Assembly (NCBI RefSeq): GCF_001613365.1
Contig: NZ_BDCF01000013.1
Coordinates: 124,001 to 188,000 of the forward strand
Direction: 5' to 3'
Length of the DNA: 64,000 bases
DNA from: Nocardia xishanensis NBRC 101358
Lineage (GTDB): Bacteria; Actinomycetota; Actinomycetes; Mycobacteriales; Mycobacteriaceae
The translations under genes were made by a program, and so were the position numbers. Shown in pieces: positions 1 to 8,325 of the stretch (its first letter is position 1; each line of letters starts with the position of its first letter). A model generated the notes under the pieces. The model had not been told where the DNA came from. It ran no database searches and was given only the letters and a program-made list of their open reading frames with translations.

Positions 1-352
1 CCATCGAGACGCTGTCGGCCAGCTCGACGTCCTCGGCGACGTCGGGCGCGGTGAGCAGCGGCTCGGGCAACCACGGTCCGACGTAGGACTCCTTGCGCCT
101 GCCGAGGACGCGTAGCCGATCCAGCGCTTGGCGGGTGGTGATCCGCACCAGGTATGCGCGCTGATCCTGGACGCCGGCCACCTCGACCCCGGCCCACCGC
201 AGCCAGGTCTCCTGCAGGACGTCTTCGGCGTCGGCGGCCGAGCCGAGCATCTGGTAGGCGACGGTGAACAGCAGGTTGCGATGGGCGACGAATGCCGCGG
301 TCGCCGAGTCGCCGCCGCCCTCGCCCGGCATGCTCCGCGATGTACCGACCAT
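1..352 (-). CDS. ECF sigma factor, SigJ-like (N-terminal part, cut by window edge)
   Basis: About 117 codons of the N-terminal half are visible; the gene runs off the left edge. Sigma region 2 is clear: AFVAHRNLLFTVAYQMLGS, then DAEDVLQETWLRW and ITTRQALDRLR. This is the pattern of SigJ-type extracytoplasmic-function sigma factors, which direct RNA polymerase to stress promoters and usually carry a C-terminal SnoaL-like domain (not visible here). ATG at 352 was chosen because AGGAG lies six bases upstream; the in-frame ATG at 388 has no such site. The divergent neighbour is a decayed AhpD/carboxymuconolactone-decarboxylase gene, a common partner of SigJ genes in actinobacteria, so the pair probably once worked together. 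Confidence 0.85.
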   Translation of the reverse strand, partial: MVGTSRSMPGEGGGDSATAAFVAHRNLLFTVAYQMLGSAADAEDVLQETWLRWAGVEVAGVQDQRAYLVRITTRQALDRLRVLGRRKESYVGPWLPEPLLTAPDVAEDVELADSVSM

Positions 353-529
353 GAATGGCTCCTGTTCGCTCTCAGGTGATTCAGCCATCAGACGCCGGGC
401 ACCGGCAATCCGTGACACCGAAATGTCATGGCGCACATCACATCGGTGCGCTGTTACGCGGCCCGGGCAGCCCACGTCTGGTGTTCGTTCAGTGCGCGAG
501 CACCCGACACCACGAGTGAGGACCATGTC

Positions 530-843
530 ATGGAACCCGTTTCGATCTGAACGACAACGCGATCGGCGTCAAGATCGGCAAGCGCTTCGCGAACACCAGC
601 CTGGCGATCACGCAGTCGACGCTGCCGAAGACCACGGTCGAATTGGTGGAACTGCGCGCCAGTCAGATCAACGGCTGCGGGTGGTGCAGCGATGCGCACA
701 CCAAGGAGCTCGCGGCCGCCGGTGAACCCGCGGTCCGGATCAACCTGGTCGCCATGATCAACGCGGCCAACCGGCTCGGCGTGATCGTGCGTATGCAGGG
801 CGGTTTCTACCAGCCCGGCATGTTCGACGGCATCGCCGACTGA
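530..843 (+). pseudogene. Decayed carboxymuconolactone decarboxylase / AhpD-like gene
   Basis: The reading frame from about 541 to 843 contains the family's conserved core: KRFANTSLAITQSTLPKTT, then VELRASQINGCGWCSDAHTK with the CxxC redox pair (here C-G-W-C) and its following histidine. It is broken twice. The likely start ATG at 530 (after GAGGACCATG-like sequence) is out of frame with the body and meets a stop within a few codons, so there is a frameshift near 536-541. After RINLVA the protein jumps straight to INAANRLGVI, which in intact homologues is separated by roughly 50-60 residues, so an internal segment is deleted. Intact relatives are peroxidase/decarboxylase-fold proteins of about 150 residues. 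It is likely non-functional. Confidence 0.75.
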
Positions 844-944
844 TCGTCAGCCGAATCCCGGCCCGGCCCACGACTATTCGATCCGGGCTGGGTTCGGTGA
901 CGCCTAGTGCGGCCACCGCGCCTGCCGTGGGGAGGGTTGAAACC

Positions 945-1463
945 TCATGACGCGGACGCGAGGACGTGGACAGCCGACGAGGACGCCATCGAGCTTTTGC
1001 TTTCGGTCGTAGGTCGATCGTCCTGGCACGGGTGACACGACGGTCCCGTGCGCAGGCGTTCGATCGCGTCGAGGACATCCGATACCGCGGGGAGGTGCAG
1101 CGGACCGGGGCTGGGCCGCGATGCCCAGCGGCAGCCGAAGCCCTTGTCCGACATGGGAAGTAGCACTCGTCGCCCAGCTCGACGTGGGACGACTCCGAGG
1201 TCGGTGAACCTCGCAGGACTCGACAGCGTCAGCGGCTCGACGAGAAAGGTCCACCGTGTATCTCGCTCATCGCTGATGACGGCCGGGCAGGTGTCGGCGA
1301 GCAGCGCCAGAACGCGACGGCCGAGTGTGGAGGGAAGATCGAGCGCACCGATGCGCGGCCCGCACACGACGGTCGCCCGGTCGGCGGTCAGCTCGACCGG
1401 CAGACCGTATCTGTGTCGTAGTAGATGAGCGATATCCACTGGCGTATAACACGATTCGAACAT
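945..1463 (-). CDS. Hypothetical protein (short Nocardia-type prim-pol-like family)
   Basis: This 172-residue protein has no clear enzymatic motif. ATG at 1463 is preceded by AGGAGA with a seven-base spacer, better than the longer in-frame start at 1496. The order of elements (a hydrophobic start, RIGALDLPSTLGRRVLALL, a RWTFLV strand, a VLLP strand, a late aromatic W followed by proline-rich sequence, then VLDAI) matches short nocardial proteins that I recall being annotated as bifunctional primase/polymerase-like, but this assignment is from memory of the pattern and no catalytic acidic residues are evident. The C-terminal 35 residues are serine-rich and low in complexity. It stands alone between the AhpD relic and the SDR gene. 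Confidence 0.6.
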   Translation of the reverse strand: MFESCYTPVDIAHLLRHRYGLPVELTADRATVVCGPRIGALDLPSTLGRRVLALLADTCPAVISDERDTRWTFLVEPLTLSSPARFTDLGVVPRRAGRRVLLPMSDKGFGCRWASRPSPGPLHLPAVSDVLDAIERLRTGPSCHPCQDDRPTTESKSSMASSSAVHVLASAS

Positions 1464-1638
1464 CAGCTGGTCTCCTGCACGACGTGACCTCCCCATCGGT
1501 GGTGCGAGTCGCCCTGGCCGGGCGACGGTGCAAGCTCATCACCGCCGTGTTGCTGCGCAATGGCCGTTCTGTTCCTTTCGCGTTTCCTGCGCATCTCCAA
1601 CCAGACATGTTGCGCTGTAAGCGATTACGCCCGTCGAC

Positions 1639-2349
1639 TCACCAGGGAAGGGTGCCTTCGGCGTCGAAGTAGCCTCCGGTGGGTCCATCCGGGCCTACCT
1701 TCGCCATGCGCACGATGATCTCGGCGCCCTGCTCGACGGTCTGGCGGCCGGTGTTCCCGTTCAGGTCGGTCTTGGTGAAGCCGGGCTCCACCGCGTTGAT
1801 CCGGATGTCCGGGAACGCCTTCGCATACTGCACGGTGATCATGTTGACCGCCGCCTTCGACGCCGGGTAGGCGACGCCCGGGTAGTTGTATGCCGATGTG
1901 CCCGGGGTGGCGACCCTGGTGAGCGAGGCCAGGCTGCTGCTGACGTTGACCACTGCCGGAGCGGTGGAACGCCGCAACAGCGGGAGAAACGCGTGGAGAA
2001 CACGCACCGTGCCGAAGACGTTGGTCTCGAATGTCTGCCGCATCACCTCGCTCGTCAGATCCGCGGCGCCGATCGCGAGGTTGGTGTCGAGCCATTCCAC
2101 TGCGATACCGGCATTGTTGACCAAAACGTCCAGTCCCCCGTCGGCCTCGATGGCCGCGACCGCGGCCCGCACGGACACGTCGTCGGTGATGTCGAGCTGG
2201 ACTGCCCGTCCGCCCAGCTGCTCGGCGGCCCGGCGCCCGCGTTCGGCGTCCCGGCTTCCGATGTACACGATGTGGCCCGCGGCGATGAGCTGTCGGGCGG
2301 TCTCGAAGCCGAGCCCCTTGTTCGCTCCGGTGATCAGGATCGCTGTCAT
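1639..2349 (-). CDS. Short-chain dehydrogenase/reductase
   Basis: A complete 236-residue SDR that should oxidise or reduce a carbonyl/alcohol using NAD(P). The nucleotide-binding motif TGANKGLG is at residues 7-14, NNAG at 78-81, the catalytic serine region VNVSSSL near 134-140, and the Tyr-x3-Lys pair at Y161 and K165. The length is usual for classical SDRs. The substrate cannot be read from sequence. The gene diverges from a MerR regulator with only 23 bases between the two start codons, so the regulator very probably controls it. No signal peptide or membrane segment is present, so it is cytoplasmic. Confidence 0.9.
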   Translation of the reverse strand: MTAILITGANKGLGFETARQLIAAGHIVYIGSRDAERGRRAAEQLGGRAVQLDITDDVSVRAAVAAIEADGGLDVLVNNAGIAVEWLDTNLAIGAADLTSEVMRQTFETNVFGTVRVLHAFLPLLRRSTAPAVVNVSSSLASLTRVATPGTSAYNYPGVAYPASKAAVNMITVQYAKAFPDIRINAVEPGFTKTDLNGNTGRQTVEQGAEIIVRMAKVGPDGPTGGYFDAEGTLPW

Positions 2350-2372
2350 GCCGCAACGCTAGGATTTAGAGC
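2350..2372. promoter_or_regulatory. Shared divergent promoter of SDR and MerR genes
   Basis: Only 23 bases separate ATG (2349, minus) and GTG (2373, plus). On the plus strand TAGGAT at 2361-2366 is placed like a -10 box six bases before GTG, so the MerR mRNA may be leaderless. No ribosome site fits in this space for either gene. Inference from spacing only. Confidence 0.4.
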
Positions 2373-2840
2373 GTGCTCGAAGTCAATTCACGGCCGGCGC
2401 CCGAGCCTGATCGCTCCGACTTCCAGACGGGCCTGAGCATCGCGGAAGCCGCCCGCCGCACCGGGGTCAGCGTGCATACCCTGCGCTATTACGAACGGGC
2501 CGGCTTGGTGGTCAGCGCCGTTGGGCGCACCGCGGCCGGCCGTCGGCGCTACCAGCAGCTGGACCTGGATTGGATCACCATCTGCACCAAACTCCGGGCC
2601 ACCGGCATGCCCATCAGAACCATCCGCCGCTTCGCCGAACTCATCTCCGCCGGGGACGGCAACGAGCAGGAGCGACTCGCCCTCCTGGAAGCCCACCGCG
2701 CCGACGTGACCGCGAAACTCACTGAGACACAAAAGAACCTGGAGCTCATCGACCACAAGATCGACGTCTATCGAAGCTGGCTCGCCACCGGTGACGCGAG
2801 CCAACTCTGGGCGCCCCGCCGCGAAGCGGAGGCCCGCTGA
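2373..2840 (+). CDS. MerR family transcriptional regulator
   Basis: This 155-residue regulator has a MerR winged-helix DNA-binding domain at about residues 22-90: LSIAEAARRTGVSVHTLRYY, then ERAGL and RRRYQQLDLDWI. A helical dimerisation region follows (about 95-140). There are no conserved cysteines of the metal-sensing MerR branches, so it is of the small-molecule or unknown-signal type. The first 20 residues precede the domain; the GTG start is accepted because nothing upstream is available before the divergent SDR gene. It most likely controls that SDR. Confidence 0.88.
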   Translation: MLEVNSRPAPEPDRSDFQTGLSIAEAARRTGVSVHTLRYYERAGLVVSAVGRTAAGRRRYQQLDLDWITICTKLRATGMPIRTIRRFAELISAGDGNEQERLALLEAHRADVTAKLTETQKNLELIDHKIDVYRSWLATGDASQLWAPRREAEAR

Positions 2841-3352
2841 GCGATCGGCTCATAGCCACGTGTCCGGAGCGCAGCCACGTCGATGCTTTCACCAGAGTCG
2901 CCCGCGGGGTAGGACATCGATTTCCGGGGGCTGAATGATGGAGCACGACTGGGACTCTCGCCGACTCCGTGGTGAGCCGACATCTCGGAAGACAGCTCTT
3001 CGGGTTCCGCGTCGGTGACCCCCGCCCACAGGTCCGGACTGGCGGTCAGGCCGGTGGCACTAGGAACGCCCGTAGGGGCGGCAACTCCGGGGCTTCCGCA
3101 GTGCGAGCACACATGATTTTCTCACGGTTCGTGAGGTGGCATCGAACCGCATGGGGCGGAATGATCCGAGTCCTCAGCACGGAAGCGCGCGGATCGTGAG
3201 TTGTGCGCTACCCGGCTTTCGCAGCGGGCTGTAACGACCGAAGACCATCCGACGACTCTCGCAGGGGGATTTCTTTACCGATCATTCCGGTTTCCGGAAC
3301 CCTTGCGCGCCTGGCCTATTCGGAGACGGGCGGCATGTTCAGAGGAGAGGCT
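2841..3352. other. 512 bp with no supported gene
   Basis: No reading frame here has both a good start and convincing codon use. The longest candidate, minus strand 3112-2768 (114 codons, starting MCSHCGSPG), has a CxxC pair but mixed third positions, no recognisable family and an overlap with the end of the MerR gene. The last ~50 bases must carry the promoter of the lipoprotein gene that follows. Confidence 0.5.
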
Positions 3353-4024
3353 GTGCGGATCGTGCAGATGTTGAGGAAGAGCCGCCGTTGGCGTGCCGGC
3401 ACCGGATTGGTACTCGGCGCGGTTGCGCCGGTGCTGATCCTGACCGGGTGCTCGGCGGACGAGCAGGGTTCCGCCAAGCCGGGAACGAGCACGACGACGG
3501 TGAGCGCAGCCAACTCTCCGAAGATCACGACCCCGGCCAGCAGCACCGCGGCGCCGGGCAGTCCCGGTGCCGGGCAGGCGGGCAGCGGTGAAGGGGCGGG
3601 TTCTGGGCAGGCGGGCGCCGGTCAGCCTGTCGCCCCTGGGGGCACCGACAACTGCGGAACCATCTTCTGTGGTGCGGGGCCGGAATCTCAGCCCGGGGGC
3701 ACCGACACCTGCGGCGCGACCCTATGCGGTGACCCGAGCTACCCGCCGCCCGCGCCGGGCGGCACCGACTACTGCGGGCCCGAACCCTGCGGCGTTTACG
3801 TCAAGTGCACGGACAAGATCAACTACGCCGGAGATCCCCGCTCCAACAACGAGATCAACAATATCGGCTTCCGAGACGGCGTCTGTCCTGACCCGATTCG
3901 CCCCACCACCACCAGCGCGGCTCCGCCCACGACCACGACCACTACCGCGCCACCTCCCACGACCACGGCCACGTCGTCACCGGAAGCGACCGCGACCGCG
4001 ACACCGACAACGGCTTCGCAATAG
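3353..4024 (+). CDS. Secreted lipoprotein with three PGGTDxCG repeats
   Basis: A 223-residue predicted lipoprotein. GTG at 3353 follows AGGAGAGG. The N-terminus is basic (LRKSRRWRAG), then hydrophobic, ending in the lipobox LTGC with cysteine as the lipid anchor. After a Ser/Thr/Gly/Pro-rich linker come three tandem copies of a unit PGGTD-x-CG-x3-CG (about 3640-3660, 3690-3730, 3755-3795), each with two cysteines, then a segment ending in VCPDP with two more cysteines, and a Thr/Pro-rich tail typical of glycosylated mycobacterial/nocardial surface proteins. The paired cysteines suggest disulphides outside the membrane. I do not recognise the family and assign no function. Confidence 0.78.
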   Translation: MRIVQMLRKSRRWRAGTGLVLGAVAPVLILTGCSADEQGSAKPGTSTTTVSAANSPKITTPASSTAAPGSPGAGQAGSGEGAGSGQAGAGQPVAPGGTDNCGTIFCGAGPESQPGGTDTCGATLCGDPSYPPPAPGGTDYCGPEPCGVYVKCTDKINYAGDPRSNNEINNIGFRDGVCPDPIRPTTTSAAPPTTTTTTAPPPTTTATSSPEATATATPTTASQ

Positions 4025-4194
4025 CCGCGCGCCGGCCGCACCGCGAGGTAGGTCGGTCACCGAGGTGGCGGTCTCGGCAGGTGTGGGAGCCTCCTGGGCC
4101 GCCGTGATGGCAGTGGCGATAGCGGCTTGGCCGTCGAGTTGGCCGAGCCTCGCGGCGGGCAACTCGATCGCGGCGGGCCGGAACCGCTGCGAAA

Positions 4195-4398
4195 GTGAGT
4201 ACCGAACTACGCGCGACGTCCACGCTCGTCTGCGCCACCTGGGACGAGAAGACCGGACGGTTCGACCGATCCGACGTGGCCCTGCCGGTGCTGACGAAGC
4301 CAGGCGTCCTGGCCACCGAACCGTGCTACGTCGACGTCTCCGAGGACGCGCCGTGGGATCACCGCGCGGCGATCTTCCTGGAGAAAATCATCGAGTAG
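4195..4398 (+). CDS. Small hypothetical protein (uncertain)
   Basis: A 67-codon frame starting GTG at 4195. The inner part (VCATWDEKTGRF to HRAAIFLEKIIE) reads like genuine protein with acidic and aromatic residues and good third-position GC, but there is no ribosome site and the sequence upstream in the same frame is arginine-rich noise. It may be the surviving 3' end of a longer gene whose start was lost. Family unknown. It ends 26 bases before the end of the convergent phosphoesterase gene. Confidence 0.35.
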   Translation: MSTELRATSTLVCATWDEKTGRFDRSDVALPVLTKPGVLATEPCYVDVSEDAPWDHRAAIFLEKIIE

Positions 4399-4423
4399 CC
4401 CGTACATCCCGACGGGCTCACCG

Positions 4424-5551
4424 CTACCGGGAGCGCAGGACCAGTACGGTGATTTCGCTCGGCGCGAAGACTCGCAGTTGCGGACCCCAGAAGCCGGTTC
4501 CCCGGCTGGTGTAGAGCTGGGTGTCGCCGTGGCGGCTCAGTCCCGCGACCACGGGCTGCTCGAGCCGGACGAGATAGTGGAAGGGCCAGATCTGGCCCCC
4601 GTGCGTGTGGCCGGAAATCTGTAGTGCGACACCGGCGGCCGCGGCGTCGGTGATCTGCTTGGGTTGGTGGGCGAGCAGGACGACGGGCGCGCTCGGGTCC
4701 GCGCCCGCGAGCGCGGCGGGTAGGTCCGGGCCGTGACCGGTCAAGCCGACGCCCGTCGGGTCGTCGATGCCCGCGATCACCAGGTGGTCATCGCCGCGAC
4801 GCACCGTCACGTGCTGGTTGTGCAGCGGTTGCCAGCCGAGCGAACTCATGTGGTCGATCCAGCCTTGCGCGTCGCCGAAGTATTCGTGGTTGCCGGTGAT
4901 GTAGAACCGGCCGAGCTCGGCTTCGACCTTGCCGAGCGGATCGACCTGCGCGCGACGCTTGACCACCGAGCCGTCCGCGAGATCACCCGCGTGGCAGGCG
5001 ATATCGGGACGTTGCGCGTTGACCACGTCGACCACGCGCTCCGACCAGCGCAAGCGGTCGAGCGCGGCGAAATGGGTGTCGGTGACCACCACCAGGCGCA
5101 GTCCGTCCAGTGCCGGACCGAGTCCGGCGATGGGTACTTCGACAGTGCGAACCCGCGGCACCCGCCGCGCCTCGATCACGCCCCACACCACGAGCGCGGC
5201 CGCGGCGGCGAGTACGCCCGCCGCGACGATCCGGGAGCGGGCCGGATCGTCGACACCGGCGACCGCGAGCCCGAGGCGCGCGACATTGCCGAACACCGAC
5301 CAGCTGAACATCACCCACATCACGCCGAGCAACGTGTCGCCGACGATCGAGGCGGCATCCGACTGCGCGGGTCCGTGGCCGAGATACATCGATGCGGGCA
5401 GGCAGCAGAACGCCAGCGCGAACAGCGCCGAACCGAGCCAGAACAGCGAACCGGTTCCCTGGGTCGGCGCGGCCACCAGCGTCCACCACGGCAGGAAGAT
5501 CAGCAGGGCTGGGATAGCCAGGAACAGGACCAGGCGGGGTACATACTTCAA
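4424..5551 (-). CDS. Membrane-anchored metallophosphoesterase
   Basis: A 375-residue protein. The N-terminal ~140 residues contain about four hydrophobic segments (LVLFLAIPALLIFLPWW first), anchoring a calcineurin-like phosphoesterase domain. All metal-site motifs are present in order: TDTHF, GDLADG, GNHEY, LLAHQP and GHTHGGQIWP, so it should be an active two-metal phosphohydrolase facing either the cytoplasm or the cell-wall side. YkuE/YaeI-type enzymes of this architecture act on lipid or nucleotide phosphates; the substrate here is unknown. The gene is isolated, convergent with the small frame before it, and flanked upstream by a trpB relic. Confidence 0.9.
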   Translation of the reverse strand: MKYVPRLVLFLAIPALLIFLPWWTLVAAPTQGTGSLFWLGSALFALAFCCLPASMYLGHGPAQSDAASIVGDTLLGVMWVMFSWSVFGNVARLGLAVAGVDDPARSRIVAAGVLAAAAALVVWGVIEARRVPRVRTVEVPIAGLGPALDGLRLVVVTDTHFAALDRLRWSERVVDVVNAQRPDIACHAGDLADGSVVKRRAQVDPLGKVEAELGRFYITGNHEYFGDAQGWIDHMSSLGWQPLHNQHVTVRRGDDHLVIAGIDDPTGVGLTGHGPDLPAALAGADPSAPVVLLAHQPKQITDAAAAGVALQISGHTHGGQIWPFHYLVRLEQPVVAGLSRHGDTQLYTSRGTGFWGPQLRVFAPSEITVLVLRSR

Positions 5552-5628
5552 GAGGGCTCGTCCTCGTGCGCGGGTGTAGCGCGCGGTCCCTCACCCGGCG
5601 CCATGAACACCTCCGACGATATCAGCGG

Positions 5629-5985
5629 TCAGGCCAGGCCGAGGCGGTCGGCGGCGGCGAGATCCTTGTCACCGCAACCCGACAGGCACAGCACGACGAC
5701 GGAGTCCTCGGGAAGCTCTCCGCGCTCGGCCATTTCCAGCAGATGCCCACGGCATGGGCGGATTCGAGCGCGGCGAGGATGCCTTCGGTGTGACTGAGCG
5801 CCTGCGTCCCGCGCAGTGCGGCGGCGTCGGTGGCCGCCCACCGATGGCGTTGCTGCCGCCGCCCACGCAGGCGAGAACGCAATCGGGCAGTCGGCCTTCG
5901 GCGAGCGTGATCTGCTGTCTGGTCTCCGCGCCGATCACCGTCTGGAAATCGCGCACGATCCGCGGGCACGGCGCGGGATCGGCCG
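5629..5985 (-). pseudogene. trpB (tryptophan synthase beta chain) relic
   Basis: Pieces of the C-terminal half of TrpB occur in all three minus-strand frames: [16 protein letters not shown] and [15 protein letters not shown] (phosphate-binding GGGSN loop of the PLP site), then [17 protein letters not shown], then [15 protein letters not shown] at the end. The order is right but the roughly 90 residues normally between the GGGSN loop and the TEGI.ALE segment are missing, and at least two frameshifts separate the pieces. The catalytic lysine region would lie upstream and is absent. This is a clear relic; a working trpB must lie elsewhere if the cell makes tryptophan. Confidence 0.85.
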
Positions 5986-6027
5986 CGGTGTGAGTTAACG
6001 GACTTGATCTTTCGGATGGCGAAGGAC

Positions 6028-6801
6028 TTATGCTCCCGCAGCAACTTTCGACGCACCTGTTTCCGATCGGAGGCCGACCCGAGCCGGTCCGGACCGACTA
6101 TTACGCCCTCCGGACTGTGGGCGGTCGAGCCACCATTGCGCGATCAACAGTGACAATGTCCAGCCGAGCCACGTGCCGATCCCGGCGATGGTCTGTACCA
6201 GCAGGTTCTCGTCGCCGTGGAAGGTCGAGTCCAGCCGCGGGCTGAGAATCACATACAGCACGCCTCCGATTACGCGATTGAGCATGATGGACAGGGTGAG
6301 CGCGAAGCTGCGGATCATCCAGCGGCGGTGATCACCGAAGCGGCGCCCGCGTGCCGCGCGCAGACCGGCGATGGTGGTGAGCAACCACAGCACCGACAGC
6401 ATGACATTGCTGACCCGGGCGACCGGCCCGAACGGGCTCGTCGCGCCGATGACCACACCGGCCAGTCCTGCGGGGAGAACACCGGCGAACACATATGCCC
6501 GGCCCACCCGCCGATGCACTCCGGGATACGCCCGCCGGAACCACGGCCAGACCTGGAATCCGCAGGAGAGGATGGCGACCGAGCCGCAGAGCACATGGAC
6601 GACCAGCAACGGGTAGTGCGGCGCGAAACCCGGGTCCGGCACCCGTGACTTCGCCGGATCGAGGGTGAGGTACGGCGGAATCGAGAATGCGACGAATGCG
6701 AAAGTGAGCACGAGCAACGGGCCTGTCCAAGGCCGTTGCCACCAGGATTTCCGATTCGGTGCGGAGGTGGAAGAGCTCGAATGTCTGGTCGACACTGTCA
6801 T
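6028..6801 (-). CDS. DUF2306 family membrane protein
   Basis: From ATG at 6801 this encodes 257 residues with about six hydrophobic segments: [17 protein letters not shown], a second near [20 protein letters not shown], and four more up to [13 protein letters not shown]. The [10 protein letters not shown] and [15 protein letters not shown] elements are typical of DUF2306 proteins, multi-pass membrane proteins of unknown function that carry conserved histidines. The longer in-frame start at 6945 would run through the operator and into the divergent TetR gene, so it was rejected. It diverges from a TetR gene with a double palindrome between them, implying repression by that TetR protein. Confidence 0.82.
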   Translation of the reverse strand: MTVSTRHSSSSTSAPNRKSWWQRPWTGPLLVLTFAFVAFSIPPYLTLDPAKSRVPDPGFAPHYPLLVVHVLCGSVAILSCGFQVWPWFRRAYPGVHRRVGRAYVFAGVLPAGLAGVVIGATSPFGPVARVSNVMLSVLWLLTTIAGLRAARGRRFGDHRRWMIRSFALTLSIMLNRVIGGVLYVILSPRLDSTFHGDENLLVQTIAGIGTWLGWTLSLLIAQWWLDRPQSGGRNSRSGPARVGLRSETGASKVAAGA

Positions 6802-6835
6802 GACGGACCGTCCAGGAGTCTGAGAGACGAGGTAT

Positions 6836-6876
6836 TGCGTATAAGATACGCATTGCGTATCGGATACGCAATGCGT
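6836..6876. promoter_or_regulatory. Double palindromic operator between DUF2306 and TetR genes
   Basis: Two copies of GCGTAT-N3-ATACGC start 18 bases apart (6837-6851 and 6855-6869). The second extends to 13-base perfect arms (6848-6860 and 6864-6876). This is the form expected of a TetR dimer operator bound twice, and it sits between both divergent start codons, so it probably represses both genes. Confidence 0.85.
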
Positions 6877-6893
6877 GGCGTCGGAGGCGTGTG

Positions 6894-7637
6894 ATGACCG
6901 CTGAGATTCCCCCTGTGGCCCGCCTGCTCTGGTCGGGCAACCCACCCGCGGGACGCGGTCCGCGACCGGCCTTGACTCTGGAACGCATTGTCGTGGAGGC
7001 GATCCGGGTGGCGGACGCCGACGGGATCGCGGCCCTGTCGATGCAGCGGATCGCCAAGCAGCTCGGCGCGGCCACGATGTCGCTGTACCGCCATGTGCCG
7101 AGCAAGGACGACCTCGTCGTGCTCATGATCGACGGGGCCATGGCGAACCCGCCGGAGCTACCCGAGGAAGACTGGCGCGCGGCACTCGAAGCGTGGGCTC
7201 GCGAGACACGCGAGCTCTACCGTCGCCATCCGTGGCTGCTCGCGGTCGGGACGGGCAACCGCTTCATGGGACCGAACGAGGCCGCGTGGGCCGAGACGGC
7301 GATGCGCGCGCTGCTCGACGCGGGGCTCGAACCACAGGGGGTCGCCGAGACGGTCCTGTCGGTGACCGCCTTCGTCAGCGGCGCCACCCGCCTCGAGCTC
7401 GACCCGGCGCTCGGCCGAGGCGCTCCTGGTCATGTCGGTCCGGTGCTCGATCCGGCGGTGATCACCGAATACGGTGAGCCGGAACGATATCCGGCATTGC
7501 TGTCGCTGACCGCGGCGGGCTCGTCGGATTCGTCCGGCGCAGACCCCTTGACCGAAACCGTCTTCGAGTTCGGCCTGGCCAGGCTGCTCGACGGGATCGC
7601 CGCCGCCCTCGGCGGCCCTCGCTCGGACGAAAAGTAG
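6894..7637 (+). CDS. TetR family regulator (TetR_C-type)
   Basis: A 247-residue repressor. The HTH is at about residues 28-75 (LTLERIVVEAIRVADADG, then LSMQRIAKQLGAATMSLYRH), followed by VPSKDDLVVLMID. The long ligand domain with WRAALEAWARETRELYRRHPWL is of the TetR_C class that binds drugs or small hydrophobic compounds. ATG at 6894 was preferred over GTG at 6891 because GGAGG at 6883-6887 gives a six-base spacer. It faces a DUF2306 membrane protein across the double operator at 6836-6876, the usual arrangement of a local repressor and its target. Confidence 0.9.
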   Translation: MTAEIPPVARLLWSGNPPAGRGPRPALTLERIVVEAIRVADADGIAALSMQRIAKQLGAATMSLYRHVPSKDDLVVLMIDGAMANPPELPEEDWRAALEAWARETRELYRRHPWLLAVGTGNRFMGPNEAAWAETAMRALLDAGLEPQGVAETVLSVTAFVSGATRLELDPALGRGAPGHVGPVLDPAVITEYGEPERYPALLSLTAAGSSDSSGADPLTETVFEFGLARLLDGIAAALGGPRSDEK

Positions 7638-7648
7638 GCGCGCAGCGG

Positions 7649-8212
7649 TCAACGATCGGTCGCCGGCTGTCGCAACGACGCGTCGAGCTTCCGCCATAGA
7701 TCTCCCACGCGGCCACGGCCGCTGGGGGCTGGTGGGTAGCGCGTCAGGACGCTCACGACGATGGTGCTGGCCAAACCTGTTGCCTTCTCGATGTATTCGT
7801 CTCCCACGTTACGGTCGTCGCCCGCGTCGAGTTCGAGTGCGCGAGCCGCGTGGGCGGCGGACATGAGGATGTGTCCGCCCTGGGTCGCCTTCGCCAGCGG
7901 GTGCAGGTACGCGGCTGCTCCCGCGTGACCGGCGGCGCGTGCCGCGTCGGCTGCGACCTCGTATCGCATCTCGGCGGCGGCCCGTGCGGCCCTGTGCGCC
8001 TCCAGCGCTGTCACACGAAGCGCCTTCGTCCGCTTTCCCCCGGCGGCGAACCTGCGCGCCTCGTCGAGCACGGCCCTTGGGCGCGGGTCATCCGGGCAGT
8101 CGCGCTCGAAGATCGCCAGCGCAGGCTCCGCGCAAGCCACGGCATAGCGCGTGACCTCGCGTAATTCGGCCATGCTGAGCTCGATTGTCATGTCCTCGTC
8201 GGCAGCGTTCAT
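7649..8212 (-). CDS. Putative immunity protein, Imm-5-like
   Basis: This 187-residue, mostly helical protein matches the actinobacterial family annotated as Imm-5-like/putative immunity protein: ELREVTRYAVACAEPALAIF near the start, CPDDPRPRAVLDEARRFA, GKRTKALR, HRAARAAAE, GAAAYLHPLAKATQGGHIL and a final GRVGDLWRKLDASLR. Such proteins are thought to neutralise toxins, but the family assignment by domain does not prove this and no toxin gene is adjacent. ATG at 8212 follows GATACT by a few bases without a ribosome site, suggesting a leaderless mRNA; ATG at 8191, with GAGG nearby, is the alternative. A much longer frame running on upstream is an artefact. Confidence 0.75.
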   Translation of the reverse strand: MNAADEDMTIELSMAELREVTRYAVACAEPALAIFERDCPDDPRPRAVLDEARRFAAGGKRTKALRVTALEAHRAARAAAEMRYEVAADAARAAGHAGAAAYLHPLAKATQGGHILMSAAHAARALELDAGDDRNVGDEYIEKATGLASTIVVSVLTRYPPAPSGRGRVGDLWRKLDASLRQPATDR

Positions 8213-8325
8213 CGTGTCGACAGTATCGTTGAACAATCGATTGGAAGTCCGCGGCGATTTTGGCTGGCCACCGCGGGAAAACCTGCAAAATATAGACGCT
8301 CGGGCCGGAGGACAACGGTCTGTAT

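Noticed and set aside
2768..3112. 114-codon minus frame starting MCSHCG
   Set aside because: Mixed codon use, no family, overlaps the MerR end.
3567..4514. 315-codon plus frame
   Set aside because: Arg/Pro-rich shadow across a lipoprotein and intergenic DNA.
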